64,000 nt of DNA from Bradyrhizobium algeriense (lineage in GTDB: Bacteria; Pseudomonadota; Alphaproteobacteria; Rhizobiales; Xanthobacteraceae), in contig NZ_JAZHRV010000001.1 in assembly GCF_036924595.1 (NCBI RefSeq), positions 7,343,501 to 7,407,500 on the forward strand, written 5' to 3'. The notes below the pieces were generated by a model that was not told the origin of the DNA, ran no database searches, and worked only from the letters and a program-made list of their open reading frames with translations. The position numbers and the translations under genes are program-made. Positions 45,956 to 55,061 of this stretch are shown here, piece by piece (position 1 is the stretch's first letter; every line of letters begins with the position of its first letter).

Positions 45956-48790
45956 ATGGCTATCAAGGCGTCATTTTCTCCCAACGGCTTTCTCTCGGTC
46001 TTCGGCGACGTAGCCACCAACAGCGTTAAATTAAGTCGCGATGCGGCAGGTAACATTCTCGTCAACGGCGGTACTGTCCCGATCACGGGAGGTAAAGCAA
46101 CCGTCGCCAACACCATCAAAATCCAGGTGTTCGGTCTCGACGGCAACGACACGCTCACGATCGACGAAGCCAACGGCGCAATGCCTGCTGCCGAGATGTT
46201 CGGTGGCGCTGGCAACGACACGCTCACCGGCGGCTCGGGCAACGACCAGCTGTTCGGCCAGAATGGCAACGACATCCTGCTCGGCAAGGGCGGCAGCGAC
46301 CTGCTGTTCGGCGGCGCCGGCAACGATACGCTCACCGGCGGCGACGCGGACGACCAGATATTCGGCGGTGCCGGCGACGATCGCATGATCTGGAATCCGG
46401 GCGACGACAGCGACCTGCTCGAAGGCGGCGACGGCACCGATACTGCCGAGGTCAATGGCGGCAACGGCGCCGAAACGTTCACGATCACCGCCAACGGTAC
46501 CCGCGTGCGCTTCGATCGCATCACCCCCGCGCCCTTCTTCCTCGATATCGGCACCACCGAGAACATCGTGGTCAACGCCAATGGCGGCGACGACGTCATC
46601 ACGGCCGGCAACGGTCTCGCCGTCCACGTGAAGCTGACCCTGGACGGCGGCGCGGGCAACGACACCATCACCGGCAGCGACGGCGCGGATATGCTGATCG
46701 GCGGCGATGGCAATGACCTTATCATTGGCGGTCGGGGTAATGACACGGCCATGCTTGGTGCCGGCGACGACACGTTCGTCTGGAATCCCGGCGATGGCAA
46801 CGACACCGTCGAGGGCCAGGACGGCACCGATACGCTGCAGTTCAACGGCGCCAACATCGCCGAGAATATCAACATCACGGCCAATGGCGCCCGCGGACGC
46901 TTCACCCGCGACGTCGCCAATATCACGATGGACACCAACGGCGTCGAGCGCGTCAACTTCGCGGCCCTCGGCGGCGCCGACAACATCACGGTCGGCGATC
47001 TGAGCAATACCGGCATCAAGCAGGTTGCGCTCGACCTGAGCGCGACGCTCGGCAGCGGCACCGGCGACGGTGCGGCCGATCAGGTGACGGTCACCGGCAC
47101 CGGCTGCAACGACCAGATCCAGGTGGTGGCCGGTGCCGGCAGTTCCGTGACGGTCAGCGGATTGGCGGCGCAGGTTTCCATCACCGGCGTGGAAAGCGCC
47201 AACGACGTGCTGACGGTCAACGCCGGCGCCGGCAACGACGTCATCAATGCCCAGACCGCATCCATCAAGCTCGTCATCGACGGCGGTGCCGGCAACGACA
47301 CCATCACCGGCGGCCGAGGCGCCGACACTTTTATCGGCGGCACCGGCAACGACACCGTTGTCTGGAATCCCGGCGAGGGCAGCGATGTCGTCGAAGGCGG
47401 AACGGGTACGGACACGCTGGTCTTCAACGGCTCCAACGCCGGCGAGCTGATGGACATCTCGGCCAATGGCGGCCGGACGCGGCTTATCCGCGACGTCGGC
47501 GGCATCGTCATGGATCTCAACGCCGTCGAGAAAATACAGCTCAACGCCCTGGGAAGCGCCGACACCATCACGGTCAACGATCTGGCCGGCACCGGCGTCA
47601 CGCAGGTGGCGATCGACCTCGGCGCCACGCCCGGTGCCCCGGGTGGTGACAGCCAGCCGGACACCGTGATCGTCAACGGCACCGTCGGCAACAACGCCAT
47701 CAGCGTCGTCAAGAGCGGCGGATCGCTGGTTGTGAATGGCCTGGCCGAGCAGGTAACGATCGCGAACGCCGAAGCCGGCGACGCGCTGGTGATCAACGGC
47801 GGCCAGGGCAACGACACCATCGATGCCTCCACGATCGCGGCCGGCGCGGTCAAGTTGACGCTCAACGGCGGCGTCGGCGACGATGTCATCAAGGGCAGCG
47901 CCGGCGATGACCTCGTCTTCGGCGGTAGCGGCAACGACACGGCGTTGCTGGGCGCCGGCAACGACACCTTCGTCTGGAATCCAGGCGACGGCAACGATAC
48001 CGTCGAGGGTCAGGCCGGTATGGATACGCTCTTGTTCAACGGCGCAAACATCAGCGAGAACATTGATATCTCGGCCAATGGCAGCCGCGCGCGGCTGACA
48101 CGTAACGTCGCCGGCATCGTCATGGACCTCAACGGTGTCGAGAACATCCAGCTCAATACGTTGGCTGGTGTCGACCTCATCACGGTCAACGATCTGACCG
48201 GAACCAACGTCACTCAGGTCAATCTCGACCTGGGCGGCAATGACGGGGCGGAGGACACGGTCGTCATCAACGCAACCAACAGCGACGATGTGATCACAGT
48301 CACCAACAATAATGGTGTCATCACGGTGTCAGGTCTCGCGGAGGACGTGACGATCAAGGGGTTCGAGGCCAATGATCGCATCGTGATCAATGGCCTCGGC
48401 GGCGACGATATCATTGAGGCGTCGGGAATGGGAACGGGCATCTTGCTCACCGCCAATGGTGGCGACGGCGATGACGTCCTGGTTGGCGGTCCCGGCAATG
48501 ACATTCTGACAGGTGGCGCGGGCGACGATGTCCTGCTTGGCGGCGCCGGGCAGGACGTGCTCGACGGCGGGCCTGGCGACAACATCGTCATTCAGGATAG
48601 CGGCTTCAGCTTCCTGCCTCCGGCCGCTCCGGCGGAGAGCGCTTCGATGTCGGATGCCGCGAGTGCCGCTCTGCTCGGGCAGTTCATGGCATCGAGCTTC
48701 GTCACGGCGGGCGAGGGCCATGGTGAGATGCCGATTGCCGATCCGCAAGCCGGTCAGCAGCCGGCGTTGGCAATGCCGCAGCACGCGTAA
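45956..48790 (+). CDS. RTX-like calcium-binding protein, type I secretion substrate
   Basis: The 944-aa acidic protein has no N-terminal signal peptide. Many GGxGxDxLxG nonapeptides form several blocks (about 75-140, 220-275, 440-470, 640-675, 835-880). Between them lies a larger module beginning [19 protein letters not shown] at residues 146, 276, 470 and 674, so the core is a fourfold tandem duplication. The unit includes [12 protein letters not shown] and [13 protein letters not shown] strands. The last 60 residues lack repeats and should hold the C-terminal export signal. Exporter genes follow directly. No enzymatic domain is seen; an adhesin or surface-layer-like role is possible. GGAAGGA precedes the ATG. 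Confidence 0.9.
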   Translation: MAIKASFSPNGFLSVFGDVATNSVKLSRDAAGNILVNGGTVPITGGKATVANTIKIQVFGLDGNDTLTIDEANGAMPAAEMFGGAGNDTLTGGSGNDQLFGQNGNDILLGKGGSDLLFGGAGNDTLTGGDADDQIFGGAGDDRMIWNPGDDSDLLEGGDGTDTAEVNGGNGAETFTITANGTRVRFDRITPAPFFLDIGTTENIVVNANGGDDVITAGNGLAVHVKLTLDGGAGNDTITGSDGADMLIGGDGNDLIIGGRGNDTAMLGAGDDTFVWNPGDGNDTVEGQDGTDTLQFNGANIAENINITANGARGRFTRDVANITMDTNGVERVNFAALGGADNITVGDLSNTGIKQVALDLSATLGSGTGDGAADQVTVTGTGCNDQIQVVAGAGSSVTVSGLAAQVSITGVESANDVLTVNAGAGNDVINAQTASIKLVIDGGAGNDTITGGRGADTFIGGTGNDTVVWNPGEGSDVVEGGTGTDTLVFNGSNAGELMDISANGGRTRLIRDVGGIVMDLNAVEKIQLNALGSADTITVNDLAGTGVTQVAIDLGATPGAPGGDSQPDTVIVNGTVGNNAISVVKSGGSLVVNGLAEQVTIANAEAGDALVINGGQGNDTIDASTIAAGAVKLTLNGGVGDDVIKGSAGDDLVFGGSGNDTALLGAGNDTFVWNPGDGNDTVEGQAGMDTLLFNGANISENIDISANGSRARLTRNVAGIVMDLNGVENIQLNTLAGVDLITVNDLTGTNVTQVNLDLGGNDGAEDTVVINATNSDDVITVTNNNGVITVSGLAEDVTIKGFEANDRIVINGLGGDDIIEASGMGTGILLTANGGDGDDVLVGGPGNDILTGGAGDDVLLGGAGQDVLDGGPGDNIVIQDSGFSFLPPAAPAESASMSDAASAALLGQFMASSFVTAGEGHGEMPIADPQAGQQPALAMPQHA

Positions 48791-48817
48791 GCACGACGCT
48801 GCCCTGGAGAAATAGTG

Positions 48818-50959
48818 ATGAGCGCTGAAACCAACAGCACGCGACGAGTCGACTCGGGACTCGAAGCTCTCGTGACGTTGTTGCATTTCCAGGGCGTCGC
48901 GGCCGATCGCCAGCAGATCAGGCATCGGTTCGGAACGGACAAGATTGGCGCATCGGAGATTCTCCGGTGCGCCAAGGCTCTCGGATTGAAGGCCCGGGCC
49001 TGCCGCACCGATTGGTCGCGGCTTGCCAGGATGCCCTTGCCCGCGATTGCGAGCTTGCGCGACGGCGGCTTCATGGTGGTTGCCAAGGCCGACGACGAGA
49101 AAGTTCTGGTTCAGTCGCCGACGGAATCCAGGCCCACCTTGATGACGAAGGCCGAGCTTCTCGCCATCTGGGACGGCGGCTTGATCCTGATGACACGCCG
49201 CGCCGGATTATCCGATGTCACCCGACGCTTCGACATCACCTGGTTTCTCGGTGCGATCCACAAATACCGGCATCTTTTGGGGGAAGTGCTGGTCGCGTCG
49301 TTCTTCTTGCAGATATTCGCGCTGGTATCGCCGCTGTTCTTCCAGGTGGTCATCGACAAGGTGCTGGTGCATCGCTCGCTGAGCACCCTCGACGTGCTGA
49401 TCATCGGCCTGGTGGCGATCTCGATGTTCGAGACCGTGCTGGGCATCCTGCGAACCTATCTGTTCTCACATACCACCAACCGCATCGACGTCGAACTCGG
49501 AGCGCGCCTGTTCAATCATCTGCTGGCCCTGCCGATGGCCTATTTCCAGGCGCGTCGCGTCGGCGATTCGGTCGCGCGGGTGCGCGAACTTGAGAACATC
49601 CGCAATTTCCTTACCAGTTCGGCCCTGACGCTGGCGATCGACCTGCTGTTCACCTTCGTATTTCTGGCGGTCATGTTCGCCTATTCGCCGCTGCTGACCT
49701 GGATCGTGCTCGGCTCGTTCCCGTTTTACATCGCGATCTCGGCCGGCGTGACGCCGCTGTTCAGGCGGAGGCTCGACGAGAAATTTCGGCGCGGCGCCGA
49801 GAATCAGGCTTTTCTGGTCGAGAGCGTGACCGGGATCGAAACGCTCAAGGCGATGGCGGTCGAGCCGCAGATGCAGCGGCACTGGGAAGAACAGCTTGCC
49901 GGTTACGTCGCGGCGAGCTTCCGGGTCTTGTGTCTCGGCAATACTGCTAGCCAGATGGTGCAGTTCGTCAGCAAGGTCGCCAGCGCGGGTATTCTGTATT
50001 TCGGTGCCAGGCAGGTGATCGACGGCGGCCTGTCGGTCGGTGAACTCGTGGCCTTCAGCATGCTGTCCGGGCGGGTCAGCGCGCCGGTATTGCGTCTCGC
50101 GCAGGTTTGGCAAGATTTTCACCAGGCGCGGCTGTCGGTCCTCAGACTGGGCGACATCCTCAACACGACGGCTGAACCGACCTATTCGGCTGGGCGCACC
50201 CAGTTGCCCGCGATCCGCGGCAACATCACCTTCGACCACGTGACATTCCGCTATCGCGTCGACGGACAGCAGGTGCTGCATGACGTCAGTTTCGATGTGC
50301 CGGCCGGGCAAATGGTCGGCATCGTCGGGCCTTCAGGATCTGGCAAGAGCACGTTCGCGAAGCTGGTGCAGCGGCTCTATGTGCCGGAAAGCGGGCGCGT
50401 CCTGATTGACGGCATGGATCTCGCGATGGCGGACCCCGCCGGGCTACGCCGCCAGATAGGCGTCGTCCTGCAGGAAAACGTGCTGTTCAACCGCTCGGTG
50501 CGCGAGAATATCGCGCTCAGCGATCCGGCCATGCCGATGGAGCGCGTCATCGCTGCGGCGACGCTGGCGGGGGCGCATGAGTTCATCCTCGAACTGCCTG
50601 AAGGCTACGATACCATTGTCGGTGAGCGGGGCTCGACCCTCTCCGGCGGCCAGCGCCAGCGTATTGCGATAGCCCGCGCGCTGATCGCCGATCCGCGCAT
50701 CCTGATCTTCGACGAGGCCACAAGTGCGCTCGACTACGAGAGTGAGCGCATCATTCAGCAGAACATGAAAGAGATCGCCAAGGGACGAACCGTTTTGATC
50801 ATCGCGCATCGGCTCTCCACCGTGCGATCAGCGGATCGCATCGTCACGATCGAACGCGGTCGCCTGGTCGAGGACGGCACCCACGACGCTCTGGTCAAGA
50901 CCGGCGGCCGTTATGCGGCGCTGCATCGGATGCAGGGAGGAATCTATGAAGTCGGTTAG
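48818..50959 (+). CDS. Type I secretion ABC transporter (HlyB-like)
   Basis: 713 aa. The N-terminal C39-like domain (about 12-125) lacks the catalytic Cys (DSGLEALVTLLHFQG) and the His, so it is a degenerate docking domain as in HlyB. Membrane helices span about 155-430, and the ATPase has Walker A GPSGSGKST, signature LSGGQRQR and Walker B ILIFDEATSALD. It should export the RTX-like protein through the inner membrane together with the HlyD homologue and an external TolC. ATG 48818 with GGAG is preferred to GTG 48815. Confidence 0.95.
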   Translation: MSAETNSTRRVDSGLEALVTLLHFQGVAADRQQIRHRFGTDKIGASEILRCAKALGLKARACRTDWSRLARMPLPAIASLRDGGFMVVAKADDEKVLVQSPTESRPTLMTKAELLAIWDGGLILMTRRAGLSDVTRRFDITWFLGAIHKYRHLLGEVLVASFFLQIFALVSPLFFQVVIDKVLVHRSLSTLDVLIIGLVAISMFETVLGILRTYLFSHTTNRIDVELGARLFNHLLALPMAYFQARRVGDSVARVRELENIRNFLTSSALTLAIDLLFTFVFLAVMFAYSPLLTWIVLGSFPFYIAISAGVTPLFRRRLDEKFRRGAENQAFLVESVTGIETLKAMAVEPQMQRHWEEQLAGYVAASFRVLCLGNTASQMVQFVSKVASAGILYFGARQVIDGGLSVGELVAFSMLSGRVSAPVLRLAQVWQDFHQARLSVLRLGDILNTTAEPTYSAGRTQLPAIRGNITFDHVTFRYRVDGQQVLHDVSFDVPAGQMVGIVGPSGSGKSTFAKLVQRLYVPESGRVLIDGMDLAMADPAGLRRQIGVVLQENVLFNRSVRENIALSDPAMPMERVIAAATLAGAHEFILELPEGYDTIVGERGSTLSGGQRQRIAIARALIADPRILIFDEATSALDYESERIIQQNMKEIAKGRTVLIIAHRLSTVRSADRIVTIERGRLVEDGTHDALVKTGGRYAALHRMQGGIYEVG

Positions 50960-52400
50960 CCGCGCCTTGCCCGTCAAGCAGACGCAAATCGTCGTTCCGT
51001 TCAAGCGCGTGCAGGAGCGGCGCGGTGACGAACTCGCGTTCCTGCCGGCCGCACTGGAGATCATGGAGACGCCGCCATCGCCGGTCGGCCGTTTGACCGT
51101 GATAATCATCATTTTTCTGTTCGGCGCGGCGGTGATCTGGTCCTGGTGGGGAACGATCGACATCGTGGCGTCGGCGACCGGCAAAATCGTGCCGAGCGGC
51201 CGCACCAAGGTGATCCAGCCGTTCGAGACCGGCGTGGTCCGCGCCATTCGGGTGCAGGACGGACAGGCCGTCAAAGCCGGCGAGGTGCTGATCGAGCTCG
51301 ATCCGACCGTCAACGCGGCTGAGCGCGACCACCTGCACAACGATCTCCTCGCCGAAAAACTCAACACTGCGCGGCTGCGCGCGGCGCTCGCGGCCGTGGA
51401 CGATCGCGAGGCCGACTTCACGCCGCCTGCCGGCGCGGACCCGATACTGGTCAGCGCGCAGCGCCAACTCTTGCTCAACCAGGTGACGGAGCACCGCGCC
51501 AAGATCGCCGCGCTGGCGCGGCAGCAGGCGCAGAAGGAAGCCGAACAGGCCACCACGGGGGCCACCATCCACAAGCTCGAGGCCATGATCCCGGTGGTCC
51601 AGCAGCGCGTCGATATTCGCAAGACCTTGATGGAAAAGGAGCTGAGTTCGAAGATCAGCTATTTCGAGGTTTTGCAGTTGCTGGTCGAACAGCAGGAGGA
51701 ACTCAGCGTTCAGAAGAGTCATCTGCAGGAAGCCGAGGCCGCCGTGGCGGCTATTCGCGAGACGCGCGGCCAGGCGGTGGCAGAATACCGTCGCGCGTTA
51801 TCAGACGAACTCGCAAAGGCCGAGCAAAAGGCAAGCGGGCTTGCCCAGGACCTGATCAAGGCTGAACGGAAGACCGGACTTCAGCAGCTTGCTTCACCGG
51901 TTGATGGCGTGGTGCAGCAGCTCGCGATCCACACGGTCGGCGGCGTCGTCACGCCCGCACAGGCCCTGCTGGTGATCGTTCCCCGCGATAGCCGGCTCGA
52001 AATCGAGGCGATGGTCTCGAACCGCGACATCGGCTTTGTCCATCCCGGCCAGCAAGCCGAGATCAAGATCGATACCTTCAATTTCACCCGCTATGGCCTG
52101 CTGCGCGGTGAGGTTCTCGGCGTTTCGCAGGACGCCATCATCCGCGACCAGCCACAGGACCGCCCCGGCGATCGACGGGTAGGAGCACAGAACGACACCA
52201 GCGAACCGAAGGGGCAGGAGCTGAACTACAGCGCGCGCGTATCGCTCGACCGTGCCAAAATGCGGGTCGACGACCGGATGGTCGATTTGTCGCCGGGCAT
52301 GGCAGTGACGGTGGAAATCAAGACGGGATCGCGCACCATCCTGAGCTATCTGCTCTCGCCGCTACTTCGCTATCAGCAGGATGTTCTGCGCGAACGGTGA
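50946..52400 (+). CDS. HlyD-family type I secretion adaptor
   Basis: The 484-aa membrane-fusion protein has a short cytoplasmic segment, one transmembrane helix (about 52-72) and a lipoyl/barrel-sandwich half (ATGKIVPSGRTKVIQPFETGVVRAI). A long coiled coil (about 130-315) and a C-terminal beta-barrel (GLQQLASPVDGVVQQLAIHTVGGVVTP ... MAVTVEIKTGSRTILSYLLSPL) follow. It overlaps the exporter gene by 14 bp and has its own GGGAGGA. No tolC-like outer-membrane gene is nearby. Confidence 0.95.
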   Translation: MKSVSRALPVKQTQIVVPFKRVQERRGDELAFLPAALEIMETPPSPVGRLTVIIIIFLFGAAVIWSWWGTIDIVASATGKIVPSGRTKVIQPFETGVVRAIRVQDGQAVKAGEVLIELDPTVNAAERDHLHNDLLAEKLNTARLRAALAAVDDREADFTPPAGADPILVSAQRQLLLNQVTEHRAKIAALARQQAQKEAEQATTGATIHKLEAMIPVVQQRVDIRKTLMEKELSSKISYFEVLQLLVEQQEELSVQKSHLQEAEAAVAAIRETRGQAVAEYRRALSDELAKAEQKASGLAQDLIKAERKTGLQQLASPVDGVVQQLAIHTVGGVVTPAQALLVIVPRDSRLEIEAMVSNRDIGFVHPGQQAEIKIDTFNFTRYGLLRGEVLGVSQDAIIRDQPQDRPGDRRVGAQNDTSEPKGQELNYSARVSLDRAKMRVDDRMVDLSPGMAVTVEIKTGSRTILSYLLSPLLRYQQDVLRER

Positions 52401-52414
52401 GGACGCTGAAACAA

Positions 52415-53119
52415 CTATTCCTTCGGCTTGATCGCCCAGGACACGTTCACCGTCACCGAAAGCGTCTCCTCGCCTTGCGCGACCGGTGCGCCGGCGGCCA
52501 TGGGCGCGGCCACCTTGCCACGGTGTAACGGCACGGGCGCGCCTTCCTCGGAAATGCTGATCGGCTCACCGAGCGTCACGCCGGCAGCCTTGGCATAGAT
52601 CTCGGCCTTGCGGCGCGCGTCCGCGATCGCTTTCTCGCGGGCCTCGTCCAGATGTTTTGAGGTCTGCGTTACTGTAAAATTGATGCCGCCGATCTCGTTG
52701 GCGCCGGCGCCGACCAGCACGTCGATGATGTTAGCGACCTTGGCCACATCGCGAATCCTGACCGTGACACGGTTGCTGGCGCGGAAGCTTACGATACCTG
52801 GTGTGCGCTCCGAGGCCTTGGACGACGTCGCAAATTGCGGTTGCAGCGACAGCCGCGAGGTCTGGTAGTCCTTTTCCTCGATGCCGGCGCCCTTGAGCGC
52901 CGCCAGCACCTTGCCCATCGCCGCGTTGTTGGCATCTGACGCCTCGCGCGCGGTCTTGGCGTCCGACGTCACGCCGCCGTCGATCTGGGCCTGATCCGGC
53001 GGCACCGACACATTCGCTTCGCCGGTCACGGAAATCGCAGGCGGCGGCATCGTCTGCGCCAATGCGGGCACAGCGGGCCACGTGGCGGCCACGGCCGCAA
53101 GGACGAGCGAATACTTCAT
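52415..53119 (-). CDS. SIMPL-domain (DUF541) periplasmic protein
   Basis: The 234-aa protein has a signal peptide (ALA-QT, residue 22) and a SIMPL domain: PPAISVTGEANVSVPPDQAQIDGGVTSDAKTA at the start and AIADARRKAEIYAKAAGVTLGEPISISEEG near the end. The family is known from mouse SIMPL and bacterial homologues implicated in oxidative stress; its molecular role is unclear. It lies 5 bp after the GyrI-like gene, so the two form an operon. It converges on the T1SS operon. Confidence 0.9.
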   Translation of the reverse strand: MKYSLVLAAVAATWPAVPALAQTMPPPAISVTGEANVSVPPDQAQIDGGVTSDAKTAREASDANNAAMGKVLAALKGAGIEEKDYQTSRLSLQPQFATSSKASERTPGIVSFRASNRVTVRIRDVAKVANIIDVLVGAGANEIGGINFTVTQTSKHLDEAREKAIADARRKAEIYAKAAGVTLGEPISISEEGAPVPLHRGKVAAPMAAGAPVAQGEETLSVTVNVSWAIKPKE

Positions 53120-53124
53120 CCTTC

Positions 53125-53835
53125 TTACCTCAGCGGCACGTAGACGTTGATCACCAGCTTGTCCTCTGCCGTCTTCAGGGGGTCGGTGATGTATTCCTCG
53201 ATGAAAGTATCCTTGGCCTCGAGCTTCTTGTCGTCGAGGTGGTTGGTGATCGCCTCGTAGGTATTGTCCATGTTGTCGTAGGAGCCGCGATGGACGAACT
53301 TCAGCGCCTTGCCGTCGGGCGACTTGCCCATGCTCATGTCCTTGGTCAGGTTCTTGACGTCCTGATCGACCGGAATCTGGGCCAGGAACGTAAAACCGGT
53401 ATCGTCGGTCGAGGTGTAGACGATCATCGAATTGCCCGTGGCCTTGATGCCCTGCTTGTCGAGCACGGCGGTCAGCGCCTTGAACGCATCGATCAGGGTG
53501 TCGAAGGCCGCGTCCCAATTCGCGGTGCCCTTGATGATAACCACTTTCTTGGGCTCGAGGGCGAACTCCTCGCCGAAGGGGTCGGCGGCCTGGACGCCGG
53601 CGGCGGGAGGAGGGGGCGCGGGCAACGGGGCCTTTTCCGCCGTGGGGGCATCCGCGGGCGACTTGGTTTCGGCCGGCGGCGGGACCGGAACCGCTGATGG
53701 TGCGGGGCTGGGCACAGCCGACGGGCTCGCGGCCGGCGAGGCTGAGGGCGCCGGCGATTGCGCCAGGGTGGCCCCGCCAAACGCAACCATGGAGAGTGCG
53801 ACCAAGGCCGCACGGAAAGTGCTGATACGGTTCAT
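53125..53835 (-). CDS. Secreted GyrI-like small-molecule-binding protein
   Basis: 236 aa: signal peptide (LAQ, residue 26), a Pro/Ala/Ser linker (about 27-80), and a domain (about 90-236) with GyrI/AraC-effector-like features such as KFVHRGSYDNMDNTYEAITNHLDDKKLEAKDTFIEEYITDP and a final VINVYVPLR strand. GyrI-like domains usually bind ligands in the cytoplasm; an exported version paired with a SIMPL protein suggests a periplasmic sensor or binding pair, which is inference. ATG 53835 with GGAGA upstream. Confidence 0.85.
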   Translation of the reverse strand: MNRISTFRAALVALSMVAFGGATLAQSPAPSASPAASPSAVPSPAPSAVPVPPPAETKSPADAPTAEKAPLPAPPPPAAGVQAADPFGEEFALEPKKVVIIKGTANWDAAFDTLIDAFKALTAVLDKQGIKATGNSMIVYTSTDDTGFTFLAQIPVDQDVKNLTKDMSMGKSPDGKALKFVHRGSYDNMDNTYEAITNHLDDKKLEAKDTFIEEYITDPLKTAEDKLVINVYVPLR

Positions 53836-53966
53836 TTCAGGTATTCTCCATCCCACCCCACCCTGGCGGCGGCATGTCCCGGTCCGCGCCCGCCAGAATG
53901 GTGCCATTTTCTAACACGCAAGGCCCGCTTTCGTCCCATGACAGATGCGTCATACGCCCCTGCGTA

Positions 53967-54043
53967 CTGGTGCTCCAATTCCGAAGCTCGCAAGTGTATG
54001 CGGCAGGCGCTTATGCGAGCTTCGGAATTAAGAGGAGCACCAG
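53967..54043. repeat. Long hairpin 1 upstream of dapF
   Basis: Left arm CTGGTGCTCC + AATTCCGAAGCTCGCA (53967-53992) pairs with TGCGAGCTTCGGAATT (54014-54029) and GGAGCACCAG (54034-54043). That is 26 bp of stem with one 4-nt bulge and a 21-nt loop. The adjacent sequence back to 53836 holds nothing recognised. Confidence 0.9.
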
Positions 54044-54061
54044 CAAGTTTGTCGTTTCCTG

Positions 54062-54130
54062 GTGAGGTGAATTTGCAGTTCCTATGAAGTAGTTACGGCG
54101 AAACTGATAGGAACTGCAAATTCACCTCAC
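54062..54130. repeat. Long hairpin 2 upstream of dapF
   Basis: The 24-bp arms at 54062-54085 (GTGAGGTGAATTTGCAG...) and 54107-54130 (...CTGCAAATTCACCTCAC) pair perfectly around a 21-nt loop that itself contains AGTT/AACT. It begins 19 bp after hairpin 1 and ends 53 bp before the dapF start. Confidence 0.92.
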
Positions 54131-54183
54131 TAGCCAATTGGCCATCATTCGCCATATAAGGCAGGCAGAATTTGGGAAATTTC

Positions 54184-55056
54184 ATGAGCGCGCTCGCCAA
54201 CCACGCATTTGCCAAGATGAACGGCATCGGCAACGAAATTGTCGTGGTGGATCTGCGCGATTCCAAGGCCGCCGTGACCGCTGAGGAGGCGCGTGCGGTG
54301 GCCTCCCCTGCGGGCGTGCCCTATGACCAATTGATGGTATTGCAGCCGCCGCGGCTGCAGGGCACCGAGGCCTTCATCCGCATCTACAACAATGACGGCT
54401 CGGAGGCCGGCGCCTGCGGCAACGGCATGCGCTGCGTGGTGCGCCGCCTGTTCGAGGAGACCGGCCAGACCGCCGTGACGTTTGAGACCCGCGCCGGCCT
54501 GTTGAACTGCTGGCAGGGCCCGGCGCCCGATCTCTACACCGTCGACATGGGCGCGCCGAAATTTGCCTGGCAGGATATCCCGCTGGCGGAAGAATTTCGC
54601 GACACCCGCTATATTGAACTGCAGGTTGGGCCGATCGATGCGCCGGTGCTGCATTCGCCGTCGGTGGTCTCGATGGGCAATCCGCACGCGATCTTCTGGG
54701 TCGACGACGTCAACGCCTATGACCTCGACCGCTTCGGGCCGCTTCTGGAAAACCATCCGATCTTTCCCGAGCGCGCCAACATCACGCTGGCCCATATCGT
54801 CGACCGCGACCACATCACGATCCGCACCTGGGAGCGCGGCGCCGGCCTGACCCGGGCCTGCGGCTCGGCGGCCTGCGCTACCGCCGTCGCGGCGGCGCGG
54901 CTGAAGCGCGCCAACCGCAGCGTCGAAATCACGCTGCCCGGCGGCAAGCTTGCGATCGAATGGCGCGAGCGCGACGACCATGTGCTGATGACCGGCACCG
55001 CCGATTTCGAATATGAAGGCCGCTTCGATCCCGCGCTGTTCGCCAGCGTCGCCTAG
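54184..55056 (+). CDS. dapF: Diaminopimelate epimerase
   Basis: This 290-aa enzyme interconverts LL- and meso-DAP for peptidoglycan and lysine. The two catalytic cysteines are visible in [17 protein letters not shown] and [31 protein letters not shown] and [15 protein letters not shown] are family signatures. A TTG four codons upstream is less likely than ATG 54184. mtaB follows 5 bp later, so the two are co-transcribed. Confidence 0.97.
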   Translation: MSALANHAFAKMNGIGNEIVVVDLRDSKAAVTAEEARAVASPAGVPYDQLMVLQPPRLQGTEAFIRIYNNDGSEAGACGNGMRCVVRRLFEETGQTAVTFETRAGLLNCWQGPAPDLYTVDMGAPKFAWQDIPLAEEFRDTRYIELQVGPIDAPVLHSPSVVSMGNPHAIFWVDDVNAYDLDRFGPLLENHPIFPERANITLAHIVDRDHITIRTWERGAGLTRACGSAACATAVAAARLKRANRSVEITLPGGKLAIEWRERDDHVLMTGTADFEYEGRFDPALFASVA

Positions 55057-55061
55057 GAGCC

